Positions 1-8,584 of a stretch of 36,508 bases of DNA are shown here, piece by piece. The stretch lies in the NCBI GenBank assembly GCA_020722285.1, contig DYLC01000004.1, positions 1 through 36,508 on the forward strand, written 5' to 3'. Below the pieces are notes generated by a model. That model was not told the origin of the DNA, did not search any database, and saw only the letters and a list, made by a program, of their open reading frames with translations. This stretch comes from Desulfobulbus propionicus. GTDB lineage: Bacteria; Desulfobacterota; Dissulfuribacteria; Dissulfuribacterales; DYLC01. Position 1 is the first letter of the stretch, and each line of letters opens with the position of its first letter. Position numbers and translations under genes: made by a program.

Positions 1-2
1 TC

Positions 3-92
3 TACCAGCAAAATGCGAAACCATTCGTGTGGCGGAAGCGCGAGGTGAAGGGCAGCCAACTCAGAAATACTATCGTTAATTTATGCAACTAG
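3..92 (+). pseudogene. C-terminal end of an IS630-family-like transposase (partial, enters from left edge)
   Basis: Translation from nt 3: YQQNAKPFVWRKREVKGSQLRNTIVNLCN*, resembling IS630-type DDE transposase C-termini. Confidence 0.6.
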
Positions 93-144
93 ACACTAGC
101 AGGTCTGCTTTTCCGGCATTATTATTGGTGGGAACATCATCAAA

Positions 145-1323
145 ATGTTTAATAAAAATGTAGTCATTACAGGTCTTGTTAGTTTTTTCATGGACGTGAG
201 CTCTGAGATGATATATCCGCTTGCGCCACTGTTTCTGGCCAATGTCATAGGCGCGGATAAGGCGGTTATAGGTCTCATAGAGGGCATAGCTGAATCCACA
301 GCCAGTATTTTGAAGATCTTCTCCGGCTGGCTCTCCGACAGGATCGGGCGCAGAAAATGGCTCATGGCCGCCGGATACGGACTTGCGGTCTTGAGCAGGC
401 CCGTTATGGCCGCGTCTTTATCTTGGCATGAGGTGCTGGCGGCAAGATTCATAGACCGCGCCGGCAAGGGTGTGAGAACTGCGCCACGGGACGCGATCAT
501 CTCTGAGTCAACGGAACCTGCCTATCTTGCCAGGGCATTCGGTCTCCACCGTTCGATGGACACCATGGGCGCAGTGGTTGGGCCTCTTGCAGCCTTTTCC
601 ATGCTTGGGCTTTTCCAGAACGACTACAGGCTTGTCTTCTGGGCCTCGATGATCCCAGGGGTTATCGCCGTGCTGCTAATCATCTTTTTTATCACGGAAA
701 TATCGAAGAAGGCGAGGTCGCCTGCCCACGAAAAGCCCCGTCTCATCCTGATGCGTTTCAACTGGAGATTCAGGCTCTTCATGGTGATTTCCGCCATATT
801 CGCCCTTGGGAATTCGAGCGATGCATTCCTGATACTCAAGGCGGGGCAGATAGGGATCAGGCCCGCGCTTATCCCGATAGTCTATCTCACGTTCAACCTG
901 ATCTATTCCTTGTCAGCCATTCCAGCCGGCATGGCCGCTGACAGATTTGGGAAAAAACGGATAATCCTTTCCGGTTTTATCCTGTTTGCGTTCGTATATT
1001 ATGGTTTTGCGGTTACGGGAGATACCCGCACGGTCTGGCTCCTGTTCGCGCTGTACGGTATATTTATGGGGCTTACGGAAGGGATACAGAAGGCATATCT
1101 TGCAACCATCATACCACAGGACTTCAAGGCCACTGCGTTCGGCGTGTACAATACCGTTGTGGGGCTTGCCATGCTCCCGGCAAGCATTATAGGGGGCTGG
1201 CTGTGGGATCACATCTCTCCATCAGCAACTTTCTATTTCGGTTCGGCTACGGCAGCCATATCGGCAGCGCTCTTTTTGGCCTTTATTCAGGCAGTAAAAG
1301 GCCGCAAAGCTGTTGATGCTTGA
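145..1323 (+). CDS. MFS transporter
   Basis: 392-aa ORF, 12-TM-like hydrophobic pattern, MFS loop motif GWLSDRIGRRKW and second-half GMAADRFGKKR. Confidence 0.85.
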   Translation: MFNKNVVITGLVSFFMDVSSEMIYPLAPLFLANVIGADKAVIGLIEGIAESTASILKIFSGWLSDRIGRRKWLMAAGYGLAVLSRPVMAASLSWHEVLAARFIDRAGKGVRTAPRDAIISESTEPAYLARAFGLHRSMDTMGAVVGPLAAFSMLGLFQNDYRLVFWASMIPGVIAVLLIIFFITEISKKARSPAHEKPRLILMRFNWRFRLFMVISAIFALGNSSDAFLILKAGQIGIRPALIPIVYLTFNLIYSLSAIPAGMAADRFGKKRIILSGFILFAFVYYGFAVTGDTRTVWLLFALYGIFMGLTEGIQKAYLATIIPQDFKATAFGVYNTVVGLAMLPASIIGGWLWDHISPSATFYFGSATAAISAALFLAFIQAVKGRKAVDA

Positions 1324-1360
1324 AAATGTTTTTTAAACTCAAATCATAAAATAAGGGAAC

Positions 1361-1390
1361 TGTCGCTTTTCATGGTTATTACCCATTCCA
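1361..1390. repeat. IS21-like terminal sequence remnant (TGTCGCTTTTCATGGTTATTACCCATT)
   Basis: Matches the inverse of the sequence ending at 26389 (AATGAGTAATTACCATGAAAAGCGACA). Confidence 0.5.
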
Positions 1391-1665
1391 TATCCAGATT
1401 TACGATGTGCTGAATCTACCCCACCGACCGGGAAAAACGATCAGGACAATTGACACCGCTTTTTAGCCTTATAATTTTTTGGAACCTCTCTATAATTTTT
1501 TTTGCCTGCGCGTCTTGCCCTTGAACAAACCTTCTGATTTTTGCCTTTACTCCTTATCCCCTTGACTTATCAATGGGTTTGGTTTAAGTAACAGTCTTTC
1601 TTTTTATTTCTCCTTGCCCTGTGGGAGAATATAACAGGGCCATTTGTCCGAAAGGAGACAATCGT

Positions 1666-2058
1666 ATGAAACAACAGCATTATGAGACCATGTACCTGCT
1701 GGGCTCAGATGTAAATGACGTTGACAGGAGCGCTTTGTCCGCCAAATTGCAGAAGCTGGTTACAGATGCAAACGGCAGCATTGTCGAGGTTAATCCGTGG
1801 CCGCTTCAGAGGCTTGCCTACAAGGTGAAGAAAAATACCCAAGGCTATTACACTGTGATTGAATATGGCGCGCCTGGCTCAGTCCTGGCAGAGATCACCC
1901 GTGAGTTGAGGCTTGACGACAGGGTGCTCAAGTTTATAAGCCTGAAAAAAGCTGACAAATTTGACTACGAAGCTGTTATGAAGTCCAGACAGGCAAAGAA
2001 GACAGAGACTGCTCCGGCAGCAGAAGATGAGACAAAGGAGGCAGAGGCAAATGAATAA
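1666..2058 (+). CDS. rpsF: 30S ribosomal protein S6 (start revised from ORF-track 1621)
   Basis: [16 protein letters not shown]...[25 protein letters not shown] Shine-Dalgarno upstream of ATG 1666. Confidence 0.92.
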   Translation: MKQQHYETMYLLGSDVNDVDRSALSAKLQKLVTDANGSIVEVNPWPLQRLAYKVKKNTQGYYTVIEYGAPGSVLAEITRELRLDDRVLKFISLKKADKFDYEAVMKSRQAKKTETAPAAEDETKEAEANE

Positions 2059-2335
2059 TACAAGGCCGCCACAGGACAATAAGTTTGTTCCAAGAAAAGG
2101 CAAAAGAGTCTTTATGCACAGAAAAGTATGCCGTTTCTGCGCTGACAAGAATCTACAGATAGATTTTAAGGATTCCAGGATGCTCAGGTCTTTTATCACG
2201 GAACGGGGCAAGATTCTTTCTGCCAGGATAACTGGCACATGCGCCAAGCATCAAAGATGTTTAACCGCAGCCATCAAGCAGGCCAGAAATATGGCGCTGT
2301 TGCCTGTGACCGCAGGGCATGCGCTGCTGGATTAA
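2051..2335 (+). CDS. rpsR: 30S ribosomal protein S18
   Basis: [58 protein letters not shown]; conserved order after rpsF. Confidence 0.93.
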   Translation: MNNTRPPQDNKFVPRKGKRVFMHRKVCRFCADKNLQIDFKDSRMLRSFITERGKILSARITGTCAKHQRCLTAAIKQARNMALLPVTAGHALLD

Positions 2336-2356
2336 GTCAGTGATAAGGAGAGCATT

Positions 2357-2803
2357 GTGGAAATTATTTTAAGAGAAAGCATGAAAAAACTTGGCAAGGC
2401 AGGGGAGATTGTAAAGGTGGCGCCTGGTTACGCCAGAAATTACCTTTTGCCCAAAGGTTTGGTTATCATGGCTGATAAAAAAAATCTTGAGCAGCTTGAG
2501 CGTCAGCAAAAGTATATAATCGCAAAGGCTGCCAGGCTTAAAGAAGAACATGAGGCGCTGGCAACCCAGCTTCAGTCCCTTGACATCATTATCGCCAAGC
2601 GTGCTGGTGAGGAGTCAAGGCTCTATGGCGCTGTTACAAGCATGGATATTGCAGAGGCTATCGCTGCCAAAGGCTTTGAGGTGGATAAGAAAAAAATACA
2701 GTTATCCGATCCTATCAAGGCTATTGGAGAGTATCAGGTAACCTGCAGGCTTAGCGCAGACGTATCGTGTGAGGTTACAGTAAAGGTGGTTGCACAGGCT
2801 TGA
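2357..2803 (+). CDS. rplI: 50S ribosomal protein L9 (GTG start)
   Basis: MEIILRESMKKLGKAGEIVKVAPGYARNYLLPKGLV, canonical L9 N-terminus. Confidence 0.95.
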   Translation: MEIILRESMKKLGKAGEIVKVAPGYARNYLLPKGLVIMADKKNLEQLERQQKYIIAKAARLKEEHEALATQLQSLDIIIAKRAGEESRLYGAVTSMDIAEAIAAKGFEVDKKKIQLSDPIKAIGEYQVTCRLSADVSCEVTVKVVAQA

Positions 2804-2805
2804 TT

Positions 2806-2857
2806 TTGACGTTTTTTGCTTAGCCATCGCATATAACGATTTTTTACGAGACCATCA
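2806..2857. repeat. 52-nt dispersed intergenic repeat, copy 1 (upstream of dnaB)
   Basis: TTGACGTTTTTTGCTTAGCCATCGCATATAACGATTTTTTACGAGACCATCA; matches 13530-13581 at about 45/52. Confidence 0.75.
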
Positions 2858-2899
2858 GGCTTAAAGTCGGCTGACAAGTAAGCCATTTATGCATTTTTG

Positions 2900-4276
2900 A
2901 TGTCAATACCAGCACAAGTTAATAAATCATTCAGGCAGCCCCCACAGGATATTGAAGCAGAAAGATGTATCCTTGGGGGCATTCTTATTGAAAACGGGGC
3001 ACTTTTAAAGGTTGTGGATATGCTCACGCCTGACGATTTTTATAAGGATGCGCATCGGGTTGTCTATAGCGCAATGCTTGAGTTGTTTAACCGTTCAGAG
3101 CCCCAGGATCTGGTGACTGTCAAGGCGCGCCTTACGAGCAATGGTACGCTGGACACAGCCGGTGGCCTGAATTATTTGGTGGAGCTGGCAGGCATAATGC
3201 CGGTTGCGTCCAACATCACCCATTACGCCAGGATTGTCAGGGATAAATCTGTTCTCAGGCGTCTTATCCACGCATCTTCAGAGATAGCCTCGATCTGTTA
3301 CGAAGAGGCCACTGAAATAGACGAAACCCTAAGTTTTGCCGAGTCATCTATATTTGAGATATCCCAGCTCAAGATACGCCAGGCGTTTTATCCGCTGAGC
3401 GGGGTGCTTAAAAAAAGCATTGACCGGGTTCAGTCTCTTTATGAGAAGAAGGAGCTGATAACAGGAGTCGGGTCGGGTTTCACAGACCTTGACCAGCTCA
3501 CGGCAGGTTTTCAGCCATCTGACCTTATAATTATTGCAGGCAGGCCAAGCATGGGCAAAACAGCATTAGCTCTTAATATTGCCCAGTTTGCTGCTACTCA
3601 ACGGGGTGTTCCTGCCGCAATTTTTTCCCTTGAAATGTCCAAAGAGCAGCTTGGCATGAGGATGCTTTGCGCAGAGGCAAAGGTGGATGCGCACAAGGTC
3701 AGGACCGGTTTTATTGACAGGGACGAATGGCCTAAGCTGATAATGGCTGCGGGTTCGCTCTCAGAGTCAAAGATATTTATTGACGATACACCTGCTATGA
3801 CAGTGCTTGAGATGAGGGCAAAGGCCAGAAGGCTCAAGAGTGAGCAGGGGCTTGGTCTGGTGGTTGTGGACTATCTTCAGCTTATGAGAGGGGGGAGCGG
3901 GCGTGACAGTCGTGAACAGGAGATATCCGAGATATCACGGGGGCTCAAGGCAATGGCAAAGGAGCTTGATGTGCCGGTGCTTGCCCTTTCCCAGTTGAAC
4001 CGCAAGGTTGAAGACAGGCCTAACAGGAGGCCTCAGATGTCAGATCTCAGGGAGTCAGGCGCGATTGAGCAGGATGCGGACGTCATCCTTTTTATTTACA
4101 GGGATGAGGTTTACAACAGGGCTGAAGACAATCCAAATAAGGGGGTTGCTGAAATTATCGTTGCAAAACAGCGAAATGGCCCGACCGGCACAGTCAGGCT
4201 GGCTTTTGTATCCCGGTTCTCTGCATTCGGCAACCTTTCAGTTGACTATGGGTCTGTATTGCCATCTGCCATCTGA
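2900..4276 (+). CDS. dnaB: Replicative DNA helicase
   Basis: Walker A GRPSMGKTALALNIA; VVDYLQLM; LSQLNRKVEDRPNRRPQMSDLRESGAIEQDAD. Confidence 0.95.
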   Translation: MSIPAQVNKSFRQPPQDIEAERCILGGILIENGALLKVVDMLTPDDFYKDAHRVVYSAMLELFNRSEPQDLVTVKARLTSNGTLDTAGGLNYLVELAGIMPVASNITHYARIVRDKSVLRRLIHASSEIASICYEEATEIDETLSFAESSIFEISQLKIRQAFYPLSGVLKKSIDRVQSLYEKKELITGVGSGFTDLDQLTAGFQPSDLIIIAGRPSMGKTALALNIAQFAATQRGVPAAIFSLEMSKEQLGMRMLCAEAKVDAHKVRTGFIDRDEWPKLIMAAGSLSESKIFIDDTPAMTVLEMRAKARRLKSEQGLGLVVVDYLQLMRGGSGRDSREQEISEISRGLKAMAKELDVPVLALSQLNRKVEDRPNRRPQMSDLRESGAIEQDADVILFIYRDEVYNRAEDNPNKGVAEIIVAKQRNGPTGTVRLAFVSRFSAFGNLSVDYGSVLPSAI

Positions 4277-4283
4277 ATGATGA

Positions 4284-5036
4284 ATGGGTTTGCCTCCTGT
4301 GAATATCCCAAAACGTCATATCAAAGAGCTTTTGCAGATTTTACAGGAGATACTTGGGCAGGCTGGGCTTATTTCAAAGGCAGCTATTGATCTTCCTGAT
4401 GGGCGTTATGACAAAACGCTTTCAAATCTTTTAATTTATCTCGAACAGCTTTTTGTCTGGAATAAATCAGTCAATCTCACAGGCTTCAGAAGTCTGGAAG
4501 ATATGGCCATCAAACATGTGGGCGACTCCGCCCTTCTCTTCAAACAATTGCCCGCAGACCAGCCCCTGACTATTCTGGACATAGGCACAGGCGCAGGGGT
4601 GCCAGGGTTGATTCTCAAGATCCTTGAGCCACTCAGGAATGGGCGCCTCAGGATCACCCTTGTGGATGCTGTCCGCAAGAAAATTTCATTTTTAAGATAT
4701 ATTATAGGCATTCTCGGGCTTGAAGGGATTGAGGCCCTGCATGTAAGGCTTGGGGGCAAGTCTGCGATTGAGCAAATTACCCCTATCTTCGATATAGTGA
4801 CGAGTCAGGCTGTTGGCGAGCTCGCCCTGCTTTGGAGGCTTGGTTCACCTTTCATGGCAAATGGCGGTATTATGATAGCTATGAAAGGTGAAAAGGGCGA
4901 GGAAGAGGCTTCTTCATGGGTTGCGGATCTGAGTGAAAAAGAAAGACAAGGCATTGAAATCAGCCTCAGGCACGACTGCCTTCCTTTGGCGCAGGCTGAC
5001 AGAACTTTTGTGTTTATCCGCACAGTCTCGCCGTAA
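4284..5036 (+). CDS. rsmG: 16S rRNA (guanine527-N7)-methyltransferase
   Basis: GidB/RsmG motif ILDIGTGAGVPGLILKI; NLTGF; size 250 aa. The stop codon lies in the terminus of an inserted MITE. Confidence 0.88.
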   Translation: MGLPPVNIPKRHIKELLQILQEILGQAGLISKAAIDLPDGRYDKTLSNLLIYLEQLFVWNKSVNLTGFRSLEDMAIKHVGDSALLFKQLPADQPLTILDIGTGAGVPGLILKILEPLRNGRLRITLVDAVRKKISFLRYIIGILGLEGIEALHVRLGGKSAIEQITPIFDIVTSQAVGELALLWRLGSPFMANGGIMIAMKGEKGEEEASSWVADLSEKERQGIEISLRHDCLPLAQADRTFVFIRTVSP

Positions 5037-5186
5037 CTATCCAGCAGCCCTCCATCTGCTGTGTCAATCGGCCTGCTCATGTGCAGGTGGCATACTTTGC
5101 AGGCCTCTTTCTTGCATCTGGGGCGCTGCTGAATAGTTACAGTACGGTGGTTTGCGTTCGTTTTCAGCATTATACTGGATAGTTAC
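5033..5186 (-). mobile_element. MITE, family GTAACTATYCAGYA, full-length copy A (reverse orientation)
   Basis: Begins GTAACTATCCAGCA and ends TACTGGATAGTTAC; flanked by 8-bp near-identical duplications gtctcgcc (5025-5032)/gtttcgcc (5187-5194); interior matches 33224-33376. Confidence 0.85.
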
Positions 5187-5375
5187 GTTTCGCCTTGAAC
5201 CAGTTAGGGGAATATTGCCCCTGACAATGCGGGGAATTTATTCCAGTGATCAGTTACTGTATTGAGCTGTCTATGTTTTTTGTTAATTAAAACAATGAGT
5301 TTATGTTTTAAGGCGTGATGGCATGATTTTAGCTTAGTGACAAAAAAATGAAATTTTAAAGAATACGAGGTGAAT

Positions 5376-6260
5376 ATGTCCGCAAAAATAATAAGTGGCA
5401 AGGAAGTGGCCGAGACCATTCGCAAGGAGTTGAAGGTCGAGGTTGATGAACTCAAGGAAAAATATGGGGTTACACCTGGGCTTGTGACTATTCTGGTCGG
5501 TGAGAATCCCGCTTCTGTTTCTTATGTCACAGCAAAGCAGAAGGCTGCCCACGAGCTTGGTTTTTATTCTATTCAGGATAATCAGCCTGCGGACATAGCC
5601 GAGGATGCGCTTCTTGCCCTGATTGAAAAATACAACAATAATCCTGCCATTCACGGCATTTTAGTGCAGCTTCCCCTTCCAAGGCATGTCAATGAGACCA
5701 AGGTGCTTTACGCTATCAATCCTGACAAGGATGTGGATGGGTTTCATCCTGTCAATGTGGGCAAAATGGTGATTGGCGAGCGTTGTTTTCTGCCCTGCAC
5801 GCCTCACGGCATACTTGAATTGATCATCCGTTCTGGCGCTCAGACCAAGGGGGCTGAGGTTGTGGTGGTTGGCAGGAGCAACATTGTTGGAAAGCCTATG
5901 GTCAACCTCATGCTTCAGAAGAGGGCTGGCGGCGATGCCACTGTAACCGTCTGCCACACAAGCACTAAAAACATGGTTGAGCATACCAAGAGGGCGGATA
6001 TTCTGATTGTGGCGGCAGGCAGGCCCAAGGTAATTACCGCGGATATGGTCAAGGACGGGGCTGTGGTGATAGATGTCGGTGTAAATCGCATTGGCAAGAC
6101 CCCTGAGGGCAAGGCTATCCTTTGTGGAGATGTGGATTTTGACGCCATAAAAGAGAAGGCGTCCGCCATTACGCCTGTCCCTGGCGGAGTTGGGCCGATG
6201 ACCATCACTATGCTTATGAAGAATACTGTGCAGGCTGCCAAGCAGGCTGCTGGTCTGTAG
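5376..6260 (+). CDS. folD: Bifunctional methylene-H4F dehydrogenase/methenyl-H4F cyclohydrolase
   Basis: GILVQLPLPRHVNE; DVDGFHPVNVGK; VVVGRSNIVGKPM; TPVPGGVGPMT. Confidence 0.95.
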   Translation: MSAKIISGKEVAETIRKELKVEVDELKEKYGVTPGLVTILVGENPASVSYVTAKQKAAHELGFYSIQDNQPADIAEDALLALIEKYNNNPAIHGILVQLPLPRHVNETKVLYAINPDKDVDGFHPVNVGKMVIGERCFLPCTPHGILELIIRSGAQTKGAEVVVVGRSNIVGKPMVNLMLQKRAGGDATVTVCHTSTKNMVEHTKRADILIVAAGRPKVITADMVKDGAVVIDVGVNRIGKTPEGKAILCGDVDFDAIKEKASAITPVPGGVGPMTITMLMKNTVQAAKQAAGL

Positions 6261-6276
6261 AGAAGTTTTTTTTAGG

Positions 6277-6460
6277 GGGTCCCAAAAAATAGAGGTTTTG
6301 TTCAAGGGCAAGGTTTTTGAGGTTGAAAAGCACAGCAGACTCCCTATATGTGAGCATTTTCAGCCTCAAAATAACACAGCCATGCCCTACGCCTTGCAAT
6401 AAAAGGCAAGGCTTGGAAAGCTAAAGCTTGCGGGCAAAAGGGTAATTTTTGGAACCTCTC
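6277..6460. repeat. Putative small MITE-like element with imperfect terminal inverted repeats
   Basis: Left GGGGTCCCAAAAAAT versus right AATTTTTGGAACCTC (reverse complement GAGGTTCCAAAAATT, about 12/15); end motif also at ~1473-1490 and ~19701-19718. Confidence 0.45.
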
Positions 6461-6509
6461 TTGAGAAATAGCGTTAGGGAAGTAAGCCTGTCAGGAGGCA
6501 ATTTTAATT

Positions 6510-8504
6510 ATGGATACATCAAAAAGATTTGGAAATAACGGAAATGGTGGTTGTCCGAGCATTCAGTGCGAGTCGAGCCGCAGTGTTTTATGCAGCGACT
6601 GTGCAAGCGGGGTCAGCACCGCAGCCCACAGGGTTGAAGGCCGCGCTACAGAGGCCTGTCTCTTTGGCAAGGGCGGCACATGCTGTCGGAACTGCAACAT
6701 GGGGCCATGTCAGATCATCGAGGGCGTTGAGTCCATGAACGGTATATGCGGCGTGAATGCAGCGACAGTTTCAGCGAGAAATTTCGCCCGCATGGTGGCG
6801 GGCGGGTCTTCCGCCCACATGGATCATGGCCGTGGTGTGGTAGAGGCGTTTATTGCTACTGCAAAGGGCGAGACGCCTTATGAAATTAAAGATTACGTCA
6901 AGCTCAGGGAGACGGCTCAGAGGATCGGAATAGATCCTGCCGACAAGGACAGGAACGATCTCGCCATTGAGGTTGGTGAAAAGTTACAGGCTCAGTTCGG
7001 CCAGCAAAAGGGTTCGCTTTTGATGATGCACAGGGCGCCTGAGGCAAGAAAGGCTGTGTGGGACAAGCTTGACATCTGGCCAAGGGGTATTGACCGGGAG
7101 GTCACAGAGCTGATGCACAGAACTCACATGGGGGTGGATCAGCATCATGAGTCCCTGCTTTTTCAGTCTGCCCGCTGTTCTCTGGCAGACGGCTGGGGCG
7201 CTTCCATGATAGCAACTGAGCTTTCGGACATCATGTTTGGAACGCCTATGCCTGTGCGCACAAGGGTTGACATCGGTGTTTTGAAAAAAGACGAGGTAAA
7301 TGTCACTGTACATGGCCATGAGCCTGTTCTGGCTGAAGCCCTTGCAATGGTTGTTAATTTGCCCGAGATTGTAGCTGCCGCCAAAAAAGTTGGGGCAAAG
7401 GGGGTGAATCTTGCGGGTGTCTGCTGCACAGGAAACGAGGTGTTGATGCGCAGAGGGATTCCGATTGCCGGCAGTTTTATACAGCAGGAAGTGGTGCTTG
7501 CCACAGGGGCTGTGGAGGCCATGGTGGTGGATGTGCAGTGTATCATGGCAGGTGTTTCACCCGTGGCAAAGCAGTTCCATACAGAATTGATCACCACCTC
7601 TAACAGGGCGAAAATCCCTGGGGCAACACATATTCAGTTCGATGAACACAGGGCGCTGGATGTGGCAAAAGAGATAGTGCTCAAGGCAATCTCGCATTTT
7701 CCAGAGCGCGGTAAATATTTTATTCCGAAACATCAGATGGATGTGGTGGCTGGATTCAGTCATGAAACGATTAATTATATGCTTGGAGGGCGTTTCAGGG
7801 GGTCTTACAGGCCATTAAATGACAATATAATGAACGGCAGGATTAAGGGTGTGGCCGCTATTGTAGGTTGCGACAACTACCGCGTGGCTGAAGAGGTGCA
7901 TACGGAGCTTGCCAAGGAATTAATCGCAAATGATGTCCTGGTGGTGGTGACGGGCTGCGCCGCCACCGGTACAGGGCGCGCCGGACTCTTGAGTCCTGAT
8001 GCCATCAGTCAGGCAGGTCCAGGGCTCAGGGAGGTGCTTGAGACAGTGGGCTGTCCGCCTGTGCTTCATATGGGCTCCTGTGTTGACAACAGCCGGATTC
8101 TCATTGCCCTTACTGAAATGGTAAAGACAGGCGGACTTGGCAATGACATCTCAGAACTGCCGGCTATCGGCTGCGCCCCTCAGTGGATGAGTGAAAAGGC
8201 CGTGTCCATCGGGCAGTATTTTGTTTCAAGCGGCGCCATGGTTATTTTTGGCCCTAATTTCCCTACAAGCGGCTCTAAGGTGATGACAGACTATTTATTC
8301 AAGGGTCTGTTGGATATTTATGGCGCTTGCTGGGATGTGGCGCAGGGCGCGAATGAATTTGCAAACAAAATGATAGATGCAATTTATAGGAAACGTCAGG
8401 GGCTTGGCATTGACAAACAGAAAGAGCGTGTGCTATTCGACATGGCGATGAGGCGCGAGCTTCAGACAGGACTGCATGGTGTTGGTTGTCATGGTCCTGT
8501 ATAA
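6510..8504 (+). CDS. cooS: Anaerobic carbon monoxide dehydrogenase catalytic subunit (CooS/AcsA)
   Basis: GGTCCRNCNMGPCQI; HMGVDQHHESLLFQSARCSLADGWGASMIATELSDIMFGTP; MGSCVDNSRI; CAPQWMSEKAVSIGQYFVSSG. Confidence 0.95.
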   Translation: MDTSKRFGNNGNGGCPSIQCESSRSVLCSDCASGVSTAAHRVEGRATEACLFGKGGTCCRNCNMGPCQIIEGVESMNGICGVNAATVSARNFARMVAGGSSAHMDHGRGVVEAFIATAKGETPYEIKDYVKLRETAQRIGIDPADKDRNDLAIEVGEKLQAQFGQQKGSLLMMHRAPEARKAVWDKLDIWPRGIDREVTELMHRTHMGVDQHHESLLFQSARCSLADGWGASMIATELSDIMFGTPMPVRTRVDIGVLKKDEVNVTVHGHEPVLAEALAMVVNLPEIVAAAKKVGAKGVNLAGVCCTGNEVLMRRGIPIAGSFIQQEVVLATGAVEAMVVDVQCIMAGVSPVAKQFHTELITTSNRAKIPGATHIQFDEHRALDVAKEIVLKAISHFPERGKYFIPKHQMDVVAGFSHETINYMLGGRFRGSYRPLNDNIMNGRIKGVAAIVGCDNYRVAEEVHTELAKELIANDVLVVVTGCAATGTGRAGLLSPDAISQAGPGLREVLETVGCPPVLHMGSCVDNSRILIALTEMVKTGGLGNDISELPAIGCAPQWMSEKAVSIGQYFVSSGAMVIFGPNFPTSGSKVMTDYLFKGLLDIYGACWDVAQGANEFANKMIDAIYRKRQGLGIDKQKERVLFDMAMRRELQTGLHGVGCHGPV

Positions 8505-8584
8505 GTAAGATTGTGAAATTGCTTGTTTTCAGAGTTTTCTGCAATAGATAGGAATGTAGCTGTTATTGAATTTAAGAGGTAGTT

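Noticed and set aside
5661-6311. Long antisense ORFs over folD, cooS, metF and similar genes (e.g. 5661-6311, 7163-7597, 14625-15110)
   Set aside because: They overlap strongly supported genes on the other strand, lack recognisable domains and are typical shadow ORFs.
6261-6509. Riboswitch or ncRNA upstream of cooS
   Set aside because: No recognised riboswitch consensus; the structure is better explained by the repeat with inverted ends.
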